A stretch of DNA of 64,000 nucleotides. Origin: JAVJRN01 sp040218415. Its GTDB lineage: Bacteria > Bacteroidota > Bacteroidia > Cytophagales > Cyclobacteriaceae. Both the position numbers and the translations under genes were made by a program. Positions 28,369 to 39,700 of this stretch are shown here, piece after piece; positions within the stretch are counted from its first letter, which is position 1, and each line of letters starts with the position of its first letter. The stretch covers positions 62,001-126,000 of the forward strand of contig JAVJRN010000055.1 of NCBI GenBank assembly GCA_040218415.1, given 5' to 3'. The notes beneath the pieces are model-generated. The model had not been told where the DNA came from. It was given only the letters and a program-made list of their open reading frames with translations, and did not search any database.

Positions 28369-30183
28369 CTATTTAAACCCTTTATTGCGCTTTATGCTCA
28401 GGGTTTTTGAGCTCACATCATCGGCTTCAATCCCTTTTTTATAATCTCCGGAGTAGCTGTTTCCTTCTAGGATGACGTCTTTACAATTCTTAAACTCAAA
28501 TAATGGGGCATCAGGATATAGCTGAGGTGCTTGATCAATTTTTGTGATTTTATTGTCTTTTATCACCAGTCCTCCTACCCTATCGGCACTTACAATCTTA
28601 TTATCAAAGGTTCGTATGGTATTGTTCTCGAATCGTATGTTTCGATCATAGATAGACGTATCGTCGAAAGACTTCCCTAATCGAGGGGTAATATTCAAAA
28701 TGGAATGTTCCATTCCACTATAGGCACAATAATCAAAAGTATTATTCCTTATTACTACGTCGTTGACGCCTCCCGACTCATACCAGAAGAAGGTCTCTCC
28801 TCTGAAGAAAATTGATGACATCATCGATGAAAAAAAGTTGTCCTCTATCACCGTTTTCAAAGGAGTCTTCAGAACGATATTTCTCGCGCGATGATTTTGA
28901 ATAGTACATCCACGCATGGTGAATTCTGGATTCCATGTTTTGTTTTCCAAAATATCTCCAGCCTTCAACCCTGCCGGTAAGTCAGTTTCAAAACTTAAAT
29001 CAGCAAATCTTTCATTAACCACAACTACTTTACTTACTCTAGCGATTTCGCCACGAGATGGTGAAGGCTGCTTGATAAACCATACTTCATCGGAAACCTC
29101 TGCAAAAGGAAAGCCCATCTGCTCAAAATGCATCAGCCTGATTCGTACACTTCGACTGTCTAACACCTGATCTACTTCTACATAAGTGCCATGAACATTG
29201 GTACCATCATCGAGCATGTTTTCGAAAGTACAATTTTCGATTAGAATTGAACCTTTGCAATTGGCAAAATGCGTGGCATCAGCGGTGGTAGAGATCACAC
29301 GATTGGTTCCCTCGCGGAGATAAATACCACAGTTTAGAAGCTTGATATTTTCTGATCGTTCAAACAAAAAGCCCATTCCCAGTGCGTGATGAATTATTAT
29401 ACCATTTAATTCGATATTTGAAGAAGACTTAAAATCAAATGCAGGTGCATAGCGGTCATGCTCTCTGTCTCCTTTGGAACTGAGTAAGGAGCCTACTGGT
29501 GGATAATACCTTAGTTTTTCATACATCCTGAGCGCTCCATTTGGTCGCTGCTCTACCCTCTCCGGATCACTCTCGACATCCCAGGCGCCATGGACTGGTC
29601 GTTTTTCGATAACATCGAAAGGAAGCGTGCTTCCTAAGTCTTTGTAGCTAAAGCCATCAACATCTGGAAAATTTATTCTCCCACGTTTCAGTTTCCAGGA
29701 AAATCCATCTGTAAATGGCATGATATCTCGCCATCCTTCTTCTTCATTAACCGCAATGACTTCACCTAGAAAAGTGAATGGAATATCCCAATCTAACACT
29801 AAGTCACTTACAACAACAGCTTCACAGCCATCAAAAAGGAAAGGCATGGTTTGCCCGTGAAAAATGAACTCAGCTCCATTTCCACTTACTTTGACTGTTT
29901 TGAACTTACTAAAATCGAAGATTATTTTCTTGTAGCCGTTCCCATGATTGGTAATCGCCAGATACTTGCCAACAGCATAGTCCGGAAGAAACTTATAGGT
30001 TCCTTTTTCAAATACCAATTCAATATCGCTATCCTTGGACGCATCTAAAATACGACGAACTACAGGTGTCATATCTCCTTGAATCGGCTTGATGACAATT
30101 GGGTCAGCTGCATAAGTATTACTAAGTATGACAAATAGTGCTATCACCGTTAAAACGAAACGCTTCGATTTTTTTAATTTCAT
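28369..30183 (-). CDS. GH110-like beta-helix alpha-galactosidase, second copy
   Basis: 604 residues with a signal peptide (MKLKKSKRFVLTVIALFVIL). It shares the GH110 pattern with the other copy: FLPDYAVGKYLAITNHGNG, GNGAEFIFHGQTMPFLFDG, LVLDWDIPFTFLGEV, the Asp pair in FENMLDDGTNVHGTYVEV, RARNIVLKTPLKTVIEDN, FFWYESGGVNDVVIRNN. It is a diverged paralogue, so the two may differ in which linkage or sulfated galactose they accept (inference). It has its own promoter and operator more than 180 bases upstream and seems to be a single-gene unit. Confidence 0.85.
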   Translation of the reverse strand: MKLKKSKRFVLTVIALFVILSNTYAADPIVIKPIQGDMTPVVRRILDASKDSDIELVFEKGTYKFLPDYAVGKYLAITNHGNGYKKIIFDFSKFKTVKVSGNGAEFIFHGQTMPFLFDGCEAVVVSDLVLDWDIPFTFLGEVIAVNEEEGWRDIMPFTDGFSWKLKRGRINFPDVDGFSYKDLGSTLPFDVIEKRPVHGAWDVESDPERVEQRPNGALRMYEKLRYYPPVGSLLSSKGDREHDRYAPAFDFKSSSNIELNGIIIHHALGMGFLFERSENIKLLNCGIYLREGTNRVISTTADATHFANCKGSILIENCTFENMLDDGTNVHGTYVEVDQVLDSRSVRIRLMHFEQMGFPFAEVSDEVWFIKQPSPSRGEIARVSKVVVVNERFADLSFETDLPAGLKAGDILENKTWNPEFTMRGCTIQNHRARNIVLKTPLKTVIEDNFFSSMMSSIFFRGETFFWYESGGVNDVVIRNNTFDYCAYSGMEHSILNITPRLGKSFDDTSIYDRNIRFENNTIRTFDNKIVSADRVGGLVIKDNKITKIDQAPQLYPDAPLFEFKNCKDVILEGNSYSGDYKKGIEADDVSSKTLSIKRNKGFK

Positions 30184-30362
30184 AGTTTACTTATTTCTTT
30201 ATCTCAAGCACAATATTTCAGGATCAGCGATCACCCAGTCATTTAGAAATAATACCTCCTTTAGTTGCCCCCAACTCGACAGTCACAGCGACTTATGCTT
30301 AAAGGTTTAAACAATATTCTGTCGTTTCACTCCTCGAAATGAATCTAGCACATCTCAATGAT
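30184..30362 (-). other. Predicted 5' leader of the second GH110-like gene
   Basis: If transcription starts about seven bases past the perfect -7 box, the mRNA has an untranslated leader of about 170 bases. I see no coding frame or known riboswitch in it. Confidence 0.35.
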
Positions 30363-30370
30363 CAAACTTA
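30363..30370 (-). promoter_or_regulatory. -7 promoter box of the second GH110-like gene
   Basis: The minus strand reads TAAGTTTG, a perfect TAnnTTTG box. Its distance to the proximal TGTAACA is the same (39 bases to the outer G) as at the long PUL operon, which supports both elements. Confidence 0.65.
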
Positions 30371-30401
30371 TGGTTTGTAGGTATCATCTAGTTGTTCTGA
30401 C

Positions 30402-30429
30402 TGTAACAGAACCTGCTAAGATTGTAACA
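30402..30429. promoter_or_regulatory. TGTAACA-N14-TGTAACA operator, second GH110-like gene
   Basis: Two perfect copies with a 21-base period lie upstream of the perfect -7 box of the minus-strand GH110-like gene. Both copies carry the AC two bases after the core (TGTAACAGAAC and TGTAACATCAC). Confidence 0.75.
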
Positions 30430-30538
30430 TCACTGAAAAAGTCTTAAAGAATCACCGTTTCCGAAAGGATTAATGCATGGTTAAAATAGTTTTAATAGTT
30501 GAAGGTGTAAGCTGAAGACCTCCATACCTTAAAGCTGA

Positions 30539-30566
30539 TGTAACAGAAGTATTCTAAAGCGTAACA
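30539..30566. promoter_or_regulatory. TGTAACA-N14-CGTAACA operator between divergent genes
   Basis: One perfect and one 6/7 copy with the same 21-base period. It lies 137 bases (about 13 helical turns) from the neighbouring operator and about 140 bases before the plus-strand sulfatase ATG, so it probably serves the sulfatase gene. No clear -7 box is found at the standard distance on the plus side. Confidence 0.6.
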
Positions 30567-30705
30567 TTGAAGTAAATCCGACTGACTATTATTGCTGAAG
30601 TGAAACATTCCTTGCTAATTAGTATTTCGAAATTTCTGGCATTTTTAATAGAGACCCGGCCGGTTGAATTTTAAATGCAAAAAAAGTATTAACCCAATTG
30701 ATAAT

Positions 30706-32253
30706 ATGACTAACAATTATTCGGTATTTGTCGCATTCTTCATTCTATTAATCGGTATTTCCTGTGGCCCCTCGGAGCAGGAAAAAGAAGTTGTAAAACA
30801 ACCAAACATCATCATCATCTATGCGGATGACCTTGGATATGGCGATGTAAGTTTCAATGGTGCTACTGAAATCAAAACCACTAACCTTGATAAGCTGGCT
30901 AATGCAGGCGTCAGGTTTACCAATGGATATGCGACTTCTGCCACCTGCACACCAAGCCGATATGCATTGCTCACTGGTCAATATCCTTGGAGACGAAAGG
31001 AGGCTAAAATCCTTCCAGGAACAGCGCCACTTATTATAAATACTGATCAACTCACTTTACCGGGTATGTTGAAAGCAAACGGATACCAAACAGCCGTCAT
31101 CGGAAAGTGGCATTTGGGTTTGGGTGATGGAAGTGTCAATTGGAATGAAAGCATCAGCCCAGGCCCTAACGAGGTTGGTTTTGATTATTCCTACATCCTG
31201 GCCGCTACACAAGACAGAGTTCCCACAGTTTACATTGAAGATGGAAATGTAGTTGGCTTAGATCCTTCAGATCCAATAGAAGTAAGCTATAAAGCGAATT
31301 TCGCAGGACAGCCGACTGGTTTAAAAAATCCAGAGTTGTTAGACATGACTTGGCACCATGGGCATAATGGCACCATTGTTAACGGGATACCTCGGATAGG
31401 CTTTATGAAGGGAGGAGAATCCGCCAAATGGAACGATGAAGACATGGCTGACACCTTTCTGGATGGGGTAAAAGCATATATCAAATCAAAAAAAGAACAG
31501 CCTTTTTTCCTTTACTATGCTCTTCAGCAGCCGCATGTACCCAGAACACCACATCCTCGATTCAAAGGAAAATCAGGAATGGGACCAAGAGGAGATGCAA
31601 TTCTTGAAGCTGACTGGTGTATTGGAGAGCTTATAAAAGTGCTTGAAGAAGAGCAGCTGCTAGAAAATACACTTATTATTTTTTCCAGTGATAATGGTGC
31701 TGTTTTGAATGACGGTTACCATGATGACTCGGTCGAAAAGCTAGGAAATCATACCCCCAATGGAGTATTGAGAGGTGGGAAATACAGCTTATTCGAAGCA
31801 GGAACTCGGGTGCCTTTCTTCACATATTGGAAAGGAACGATCGAGCCAAAAGTATCTGACGCCTTAGTCAGTCAGATGGACTTACCTGCATCCATTGCAG
31901 CACTCATTGGCGTACAATCAGATTTTCCCGATAGTCAAAATTTATTGTCTGAATTTATGGGCAAGTCAACGGATGGTCGTGATGCGTTCGTCCTTGAAGC
32001 CACATCTAGAACTGCCTACAGAGAAGGCAACTGGGTACTCATTCCTCCTTACAGTGGCCCTGCAGTCAATGAGTTGGTAAACATTGAATTAGGAAATATG
32101 GAAGATTTTGGACTATATAACTTATCTGATGACCCTTCGCAGCAAAGTAATCTAGCAGGATCTTATCCAGCCAAATTCAAAGAAATGCTCAGCAACTTTG
32201 AGCAGATCAGAGGAAAAAGCTATAACAATATAGAGCAGTTAGAATTGAAGTAA
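30706..32253 (+). CDS. S1-family sulfatase, intact lipoprotein
   Basis: 515 residues from the ATG giving MTNNYSVFVAFFILLIGISC, a lipoprotein signal; a TTG 42 bases upstream would add 14 residues and is less likely. It has the metal site YADDLGYGDV, the formylglycine motif C-T-P-S-R (Cys near 81), AVIGKWHLGLGDG and FSSDNGAVLND, so it should be active. Residues around PWRRKEAKILPG resemble sulfatases that act on galactose or hexosamine sulfates, but the subfamily is not certain. It is the only undamaged sulfatase gene of the right-hand locus and is transcribed divergently from the second GH110-like gene. Confidence 0.93.
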   Translation: MTNNYSVFVAFFILLIGISCGPSEQEKEVVKQPNIIIIYADDLGYGDVSFNGATEIKTTNLDKLANAGVRFTNGYATSATCTPSRYALLTGQYPWRRKEAKILPGTAPLIINTDQLTLPGMLKANGYQTAVIGKWHLGLGDGSVNWNESISPGPNEVGFDYSYILAATQDRVPTVYIEDGNVVGLDPSDPIEVSYKANFAGQPTGLKNPELLDMTWHHGHNGTIVNGIPRIGFMKGGESAKWNDEDMADTFLDGVKAYIKSKKEQPFFLYYALQQPHVPRTPHPRFKGKSGMGPRGDAILEADWCIGELIKVLEEEQLLENTLIIFSSDNGAVLNDGYHDDSVEKLGNHTPNGVLRGGKYSLFEAGTRVPFFTYWKGTIEPKVSDALVSQMDLPASIAALIGVQSDFPDSQNLLSEFMGKSTDGRDAFVLEATSRTAYREGNWVLIPPYSGPAVNELVNIELGNMEDFGLYNLSDDPSQQSNLAGSYPAKFKEMLSNFEQIRGKSYNNIEQLELK

Positions 32254-32436
32254 CGGTAAGTGATTTTAGTTTGATAATACACAAACTTGCATTCGCTAAA
32301 TGAAAAAATGATTTATTAGCCAAAATATCCAATCATTCTATTCATCTCTAGCCACAAAAAGAGATAAGTAATTATAATCCTTGGAGGCCTACTAAAACAT
32401 TTTAAAATACATTTCATTCTTGCAACCCAAAAAAGT

Positions 32437-35400
32437 ATGACGAAGGCCATTAAAAAGTATTTGTTTTCCGCACTGATTACATTTGTTTCATTCTACACCT
32501 GCCATGCTCAAAATTATTACTTTAAGAATTTAGTTGTCGAGAAGGGTTTATCTCAGGAAGATGTCAGCTCCATCGTTCAGGATAGCTTTGGGTTTATATG
32601 GATTGGTACCTATGACGGACTGAATCGATTTGACGGCAGGAATATTGAAACCTTTCACAGAAAAACTTCCAATCCCGCAAGTTTACCTGACAACCGTATC
32701 AGTGCACTGGCAGAGGATCATAAGAAAAGACTTTGGATAGGTACTCAGGCAGGTAATTTCTCCTATTATTCACTACTTACAGAAGAATTTATACGAATAA
32801 ATGCCCCAGAGAATACAGGTGAAATTCGAGAATTCATTGTAACCAATGATAGTAGAATTCTAGCGCTTACTTCAAATGGCATTCTTCAACTCAACGAAAC
32901 TACCCAACCAAAATTCGAACTTATTAAAAGTTCTCAAAACCTCCATTTTAGAGATGGCCTCCAAAAGCCAAACGGCGAGATCTTACTCGTAGGCAATTCC
33001 GGTGTTTTCTTGCTGACCAGTCAAGAACTAAAAAAGCTACCAAATCCAGATAAAACTTTATTCAATACTGTTGTGCTCACGCATGAATCAATCATTGCTG
33101 GAGGTGATAATGGGATTTACGCGATTGACGAAGTTGAAGGAGCAAAGAAGTTAGAAAACGCTGATTTACCGCAATCATCAGTCACCACGATGCTCAGTGA
33201 TCAAGAAGGAGACATCTGGATAGGAACGATCAACGATGGCCTTTTTCGATTTGATAGCGCTTTAAACTACATCTCACATCTTACCGCTTCAAAAACAAAC
33301 CTCAGAGGGCTCATTAGTAACACCATCATCAATTTATATCAAGATCAAGCCAATAATCTTTGGATAGGTAGCAGACAGGGACTTTCCTATACCAACCTCA
33401 GTACTGTTGATTTCAATTCTATCCAACTAGATGAGTTATATAGGCCTAACATCAGGTCTTTACTGATCAATGAAAATGATCTCCTGCTTGGCATCACTAA
33501 TGAAGGCCTCTACAGATATAATCTCAAAGAAGACACGCTGATGGATTTAAATTTCACTGATTTGAACTTCGTCAATCATATTGAAAAAATTGACAAGACT
33601 ATTTATGCGTCTACAGACCAAGGACTTCTTACCATTTCCAATGATTATTCACTCGATTCCATTTATAGAATTCCCGGCACGCCACAGAACGCACCTTCCA
33701 ATATAAGATGCGTTACATCTGATGATCATGGACACGTATTCGTCGGTACTTATAAAGGTATTTTGTTAAAGGAAGGCGATGACTTGGATTGGATTTGGAA
33801 AGATCATCCATTTCTTCAAACCCTAATTCAATATTATGTCTTTAGGATGCTTTTTGATCCTAACTCCCAGCAATTATTGATTGGCACCAGATCTAAAGGA
33901 TTGTTACTTCTCAACATGGATAAAAATGGACAATTCACCCAGCTAATTACCGAGGGACTAGTAGATGTAGATGGCAACTCCATATCGAATACTTCGGTCT
34001 GGAATTTCCACATGGGCAAGGACAAGTCAATTTGGCTAGGTACTGAGATCGGCTTATTCAGAAGAGCAGAAGGTGCTGAATTATTCCAACAAATTGACGT
34101 TCCAGGTGTATTAGATCGAAAAATAATGAGCATTGCCGAAGATGCCAACAATAACCTTTGGCTGTCCAATACACATGGTTTGATTCGCTTTAATCCTAAA
34201 ACTGAAAAAGTATCCACGTTCACTTATGAGGACGGTCTTTTATCGAGCAGTATGACTGAGGCTTCTGGGTATTACGGTGATGAAATATTCTTTGGCACCA
34301 CCAATGGATTAAATTTCGTCAATCCACTAGAAATCACACCTAATCCATACAATCCCAGACTTCTCATATCTAACCTTAACATTAACAATGAATTGGTTAA
34401 GCCAGGTGTTGAATTGTTTGGGTCTATCGTTTTGAATCAAAATATTAATTCTGTTGAAGCTTTGAATTTGAATTATCTCCAAAACAACTTTTCATTAGAC
34501 TTCAGTGCTACCAATTTCTCTAACATTTCTCAGAATAATTTCCGATATCAGCTAAATGGCTATGATAAAAAATGGATTTTCACCTCCTCCAATCCCGTCA
34601 TTTCCTACTCAAACCTAGATCCTGGCAGCTATGTTTTAGAACTACAAATAGAAGACAATGAAGGGAAATGGACAAGCAACAGCTTCATACTTCCTATCGA
34701 AATAACACCTGCACCGTGGAAAACCCCACTGGCTTACGCATTATATGTCATTATCATTGGTTCCATAATTATCGTCCTGATATACTTCTGGTTACAAAAG
34801 GAGCGACTCGATCATCAAATAGAATTAGATCAAGTTAAAATCAGTCAAGACAAAGAACTAAGAGAAAAGCAACTTAGATTTTTCGTAGATGTGGGTCATG
34901 AATTTAAGACGCCACTCTCTCTAATTTTAGCACCATTCAATGATTTGACGAATGAGAACCTAAGTAAGGAACAAAAAAACCTTTGTCTCCAAATAGTATC
35001 TCGAAATATAGATCGAATGAATTTCTTGGTGCATCAACTTCTGGATCTCGGTAGAATATCAGAAGGTCAAAAATTCGTTAAGGTTACCCAAAAAGACTTG
35101 AGGCAGTCTATTAGAGAATACACCAATGCATTTCTGTGGCAGATCCAGCGAGAAAACATTGACTTACGATTGAACCTAAATCAATGTGTAGGTTATTTTG
35201 ATAATTCGGTACTGGAAAAAGGATTTTATAACGTACTCTCCAATGCATTCAAATACACTCCTCTAGATGGTATAGTAGATATCTCACTCAAGGTGGAAAT
35301 AATAGATGAAAAAGATTACGCCATCATCACCGTAAGCGATAGCGGCAATGGTATTCCCGACGATCAAAAAGCTCATATTTTTGAACGATTTTATCATGGA

Positions 35401-36408
35401 AAGGATCGCGCATCTTCGGGCATAGGTTTGCATCTCGCACATAGCTTAATACAAGCTCATGGAGGTTCCATCTCTGTAGAAGATAGTGAGCTCGGCGGAG
35501 CAAAATTCAAGATCATCTTACCTATCTCACTCAATAGCTACACTGAAGGAGAAGTAGATAGTAACTCTATAGAAATTTCCCATTTGGACTCTCAGAAAGA
35601 TCATCACCTAATTAATGATGAAACCGTAGATAAAGGTGAGACTATACTCATCGTGGAAGATGACTATGATCTAAGAAACTATCTCAACATCACATTGCAA
35701 AATGACTACACCATCTTGGAGGCGAGCAATGGCGAACAAGGCTTATTCATCGCACAAGAAGAGCTCCCAGATATAATTATTAGCGACATTATGATGCCAC
35801 TGATGGACGGGATAGAAATGTGCCAACAGCTAAAATCCAATAAAGGCACTTCTCACATCCCCATTCTCTTTCTAACGGCAAAGAAGGATAATGAAGATCA
35901 GAAAAAAGGACTTGAGGTTGGAGCCTGGGATTATATTACCAAGCCATTTGACTCGGAAGCTTTGCGGAGAAAAGTCAATAACATCCTAGAGACAAGAAAT
36001 AGGTTTAAGACTTATTTACTTAACCACAATATCAACATAGACATTGAATCGCATTATACCTCTTATGATCAAAAGTTATTGAAAAACATCAACCAGGTCA
36101 TTAAAGACAATATTGCTAATCCAAGCTTTACGGCTAGCGAACTAGCCAGTGAGGTTGGACTAAGTAGAATGCACTTACACCGGAAACTAAAAACCTTGGC
36201 TGGTGAAACAGCAAAAGGCATTATCACAAGAGTGAAGATTATGTATGCCGTGGATATGTTTGACAAAGGCTGTGATCGAGTACAAGAAGCAATGAATGCC
36301 GTAGGAATTACCAACTACGGAAATTTCAACAACAACTTCAAAAAAATCATGAACATCACTGCTTCAGACTATATCGCAAAACATAAAGATGGAGAAGCTA
36401 TCAAGTGA
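32437..36408 (+). CDS. Hybrid two-component system regulator (HTCS), likely master of the right-hand PUL
   Basis: 1323 residues. A signal peptide precedes two propeller-type sensor halves with repeated DGLNRFDG, LWIGTQAG, DIWIGTINDGLFRF and LWIGSRQGL motifs, then a Y_Y_Y domain and a membrane segment near 765-786. The kinase His is near 821 (GHEFKTPLSLI); the ATPase has NVLSNAFKYTP, DSGNGIP and SSGIGLHLA. The receiver Asp is near 1117 (ISDIMMP). The AraC domain at the C-terminus has VGLSRMHLHRKLK and FNNNFKK. It lies centrally among the genes that carry the TGTAACA operators, so it is the best candidate to bind them (inference). Its own gene lacks the operator. Confidence 0.95.
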   Translation: MTKAIKKYLFSALITFVSFYTCHAQNYYFKNLVVEKGLSQEDVSSIVQDSFGFIWIGTYDGLNRFDGRNIETFHRKTSNPASLPDNRISALAEDHKKRLWIGTQAGNFSYYSLLTEEFIRINAPENTGEIREFIVTNDSRILALTSNGILQLNETTQPKFELIKSSQNLHFRDGLQKPNGEILLVGNSGVFLLTSQELKKLPNPDKTLFNTVVLTHESIIAGGDNGIYAIDEVEGAKKLENADLPQSSVTTMLSDQEGDIWIGTINDGLFRFDSALNYISHLTASKTNLRGLISNTIINLYQDQANNLWIGSRQGLSYTNLSTVDFNSIQLDELYRPNIRSLLINENDLLLGITNEGLYRYNLKEDTLMDLNFTDLNFVNHIEKIDKTIYASTDQGLLTISNDYSLDSIYRIPGTPQNAPSNIRCVTSDDHGHVFVGTYKGILLKEGDDLDWIWKDHPFLQTLIQYYVFRMLFDPNSQQLLIGTRSKGLLLLNMDKNGQFTQLITEGLVDVDGNSISNTSVWNFHMGKDKSIWLGTEIGLFRRAEGAELFQQIDVPGVLDRKIMSIAEDANNNLWLSNTHGLIRFNPKTEKVSTFTYEDGLLSSSMTEASGYYGDEIFFGTTNGLNFVNPLEITPNPYNPRLLISNLNINNELVKPGVELFGSIVLNQNINSVEALNLNYLQNNFSLDFSATNFSNISQNNFRYQLNGYDKKWIFTSSNPVISYSNLDPGSYVLELQIEDNEGKWTSNSFILPIEITPAPWKTPLAYALYVIIIGSIIIVLIYFWLQKERLDHQIELDQVKISQDKELREKQLRFFVDVGHEFKTPLSLILAPFNDLTNENLSKEQKNLCLQIVSRNIDRMNFLVHQLLDLGRISEGQKFVKVTQKDLRQSIREYTNAFLWQIQRENIDLRLNLNQCVGYFDNSVLEKGFYNVLSNAFKYTPLDGIVDISLKVEIIDEKDYAIITVSDSGNGIPDDQKAHIFERFYHGKDRASSGIGLHLAHSLIQAHGGSISVEDSELGGAKFKIILPISLNSYTEGEVDSNSIEISHLDSQKDHHLINDETVDKGETILIVEDDYDLRNYLNITLQNDYTILEASNGEQGLFIAQEELPDIIISDIMMPLMDGIEMCQQLKSNKGTSHIPILFLTAKKDNEDQKKGLEVGAWDYITKPFDSEALRRKVNNILETRNRFKTYLLNHNINIDIESHYTSYDQKLLKNINQVIKDNIANPSFTASELASEVGLSRMHLHRKLKTLAGETAKGIITRVKIMYAVDMFDKGCDRVQEAMNAVGITNYGNFNNNFKKIMNITASDYIAKHKDGEAIK

Positions 36409-36571
36409 ATCAAAAGTTGATCCCACTCAATAAATAGTTCAATAAAACAAAAACTCAGCTTCCACAACATAAGGTTCTGACCCTTTCATAAGTAGGGTTA
36501 TTCAATCCAAGAAACCAGATTAGGTCTGAAAACTAATGGCGTATACTTTATTCCAGATATTGGATATATGT

Positions 36572-36735
36572 TTCAATTTACTTCTTTGACCATGCATTTT
36601 CTAAAGACCGTAAGCTCCTCTAGCTGCAAGAAGCATGGATAAACCACCGTCGATTGGCGTATTTGTGGTCCTTGAGCTAAAGCAAACAAGCTAACCATAC
36701 TTAGAAGAATGAAGATGTGAGATTTTAAAAGGTCA
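36572..36735 (-). pseudogene. Broken PID-CTERM mini-protein gene
   Basis: The minus strand encodes FILLSMVSLFALAQGP, like the signal of the intact copy. A one-base shift is needed to continue with TPIDGGLSMLLAARGAYGL, and a TAG then replaces the Lys before KMHGQRSK. No ATG remains in frame before the signal region. At least two lesions therefore separate it from the intact PID-CTERM gene. It lies just after the 1799-residue gene, in the same relative place that the intact copy holds after the 844-residue gene. Confidence 0.8.
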
Positions 36736-36749
36736 GGACAAAGTATTTA

Positions 36750-39700
36750 TCAGTTAAAAATGAATTTTCGAGAACTGACAACATCATTCACGTTTAGCTG
36801 AAGGATATAAATCTGCTTTGAGTCATAAATAAACGGAAGGCTCATTTTGGAATTGACGACTTGGAATGTGTGATGTAAAACAACTCGTCCCTGAATATCG
36901 AAGATGGTTAACTCACCATTCATCTGTTCGCCAAGTAGTGATGTAATCTCAATCATATTTTGAGCTGTAACTACCTCTAATCCATCAAAGTGCGTTATTT
37001 TCAAGATGCGTGACGGTGTAAAAACCAAATGGAATCGATCTTCAGGAGCATTTGCAGCTTCGCTACTGAACGTGTACTTGACACCTTCAGCAAGAACAGT
37101 TTCCTTGCTTAACAGCTTATCTATCAAGGAAACTTTTACATGTTGAAATGAGGTAAACTCTTCGATACTAAAAGTATATGTCCCTTCATCATTAACCGTG
37201 ACACCTAGTGGCACTGTCAACTCTTTAGTCAGTAAAGGCAGCCCTTGAATGGTCATAGGCTGATCTTCTATGAATGAATACACACCGAATCCGTCTCCAC
37301 CATTCATTCTCACTGCATCATAAGACCTATCCATTCCCTCCGATGCATCTTCTGCGAAGCTTATTATGGCACTATGGTTTTGATTTGAATTTTGAGATGC
37401 TAATACCACCTTCAACTTATCAGTTGCGCTGCTTTCCTTCCGGAAAAAGTTCAAATCGGCGTTATTTCCGCTTGCCTTCATCTCATTCGTGAAGTGCACC
37501 GTACCAACCTTATTGGCCTTCACAAAGAAACCTTGCGCCGACCCTATGTAACCATTCCAATCATTTGCTCTACCTGATCCAGACCCAGCTACTCCTGCAC
37601 TATTGATCACTATATAATCAGAATTATCTCCACGTCCTTGATCAGATCCGCCATCATCCCATAGGTAGATCGAAGCATTTATATCTGGATTGGTGGTTGC
37701 GTTAATAAGAGACGAATAGCTAATGGCACAAGGATATGGGTTAGAAACCAGATTGAATCCTGCATTGGAAGCTCCCCCATCTTTGCTGGCGTCATATACC
37801 AGAGATACATCAATATTTCCTGTGTTTGGCACACCTGTAAATGTGACAGCACCTGTAAAAGCACTAAAATATGCATCACCAACTGCCATGATCTGCGGTG
37901 CAGTTATTTTAGAGAATCGCTCCAAACCATAAGCTATGTCTTCTCGATAAGCATAAATCAGAGACCCTAACTCACTCGTAGATGCTTCTTGAACTGGCGA
38001 CCCAATTACACTGTATTTGCCCACATGATCAGCAAAAGTGGTAGTTCTAGAAATACTAGCCTCACCAACTACATTTCCTAAAGTCACCAATGATCCTCCA
38101 GAAGCTATACGGAGCTTTCCATGGTTAATTAAATCTCCATTGATTTTAAATGTCTCACCTACTCCTATATCAACAGTAGCACCTGACCGGATGGTGAGGT
38201 CGTTCACTTCTAAACTGCCCTCAGAATAATTTCCTTCGATCACAACATTGCTTGATGGGATTGGCGTAGCTGACCAACCAGTACCATTCCAAACACTGTT
38301 TGCAGTTTTCAAATAACCGCTGGCATTCAAGTAAGCAGTACCGACATTAATTTGACTTAATTGACTTTCTGTCAATCCGTAGGAATTCACCCCAAATCGT
38401 AAGGTTTCATTTTGAAAATTAGCAACTGAAATAGTACCGGTGTTCCAGATTGAAGAAGAGTTATCACCAAACCAGATCGACCCAACTTCTGATCCGATGG
38501 TGAGTGTAAGTGTACCTGTGCCCAAGGATATTGAAGAGATATTTGGCTGATTCTTATTAACAAACAAACTAAAGTTATTTCCATCTTCTAGCACGAGATC
38601 ACCGCGAAAAACATTAGCGCCATTGAGATAAAGATTTCCTGAATTTGCTTTTACATTCAAAGCATTTTCCAAGCCAGTAAAAACGCTATTGTCAGTGCTA
38701 TTTACTTGAATAGTCGCACTAGTACCTACATAGTTGATGTTTCCCTGAAAATTTGAATGATCGGATGTGGCTCCAAAAACAACATTCGAGTTTCCGGCTA
38801 TCTCAAGGTCTGCCTCGCCCTTGAGTTTTCCATTCATGTTAATTCGCCGATTCAAGGTAGCATTCGCATTGAGTCTGGCATTGGACCTGAGCATCAGGTC
38901 AGAATTTGATCCAAAGGTCAAAGTACCATTGGTTCCATTGACTTGCAGATTTTCAAAATCATCTGTGGAGTTAATGATTACCTGAGCATCTATATTAAAA
39001 GTGGCTCCATCTCCACCAATCTGAAGAATAGCCGCAGTATAGCCCTTACCTGTCACGTTAAGTGTACCACCTTGATCCAAAATAGCGCCATCTCCACCCG
39101 ACCTGATTTGATTTACAGTGGCCAACACATCCAGCTCGGCCGATGCATTGAATTGCGCATATTCTGCCGCATCTCCTCTTAAACCATTCAACCAATTGCC
39201 AGTATTTGACCATAAATTATCCAAAGCCGAATTTCCATTGAAAATAGTAGTTTGAGTTCCATACAAGAATCCTCTTTCATCGATCTGAAAGGCAGTCACT
39301 CCATTTATTTCAATTTGATTCAATTGAGTACTGGTAATGCCATTTTGATTGGTTCCAAAACGTATAACCCCGTTTCTAAATCCTTCTATAATCACTTTAC
39401 CAGTTCCCCAGCCGCTTGCTGAATTATCTTTAAAAAAGACACTGTCAACATCTTTATCAACCACTAGTTTGACTATACCGTCTTCAGCCATGACGATTTG
39501 ATTGAACGCTGTTTGATTCTCATTGATCTCTAGCGTAATATCATTGGCTCCTGCAACAGAAATGTTGCCTCTCACTAAATTTGGTTTGTTCAAGACTAAA
39601 TAAGCGTTCTTTCCATTTACCTGTATTTTTCGACTTTGAGGAAGAAATATAGAATCTTCATGCATTTCCACCCTCACTTCACTATCTGCAAAAAAGACTA

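Noticed and set aside
28213..28410. 65-codon plus-strand frame overlapping the end of the second GH110-like gene
   Set aside because: It runs into a well-supported gene on the other strand and shows no family motif.
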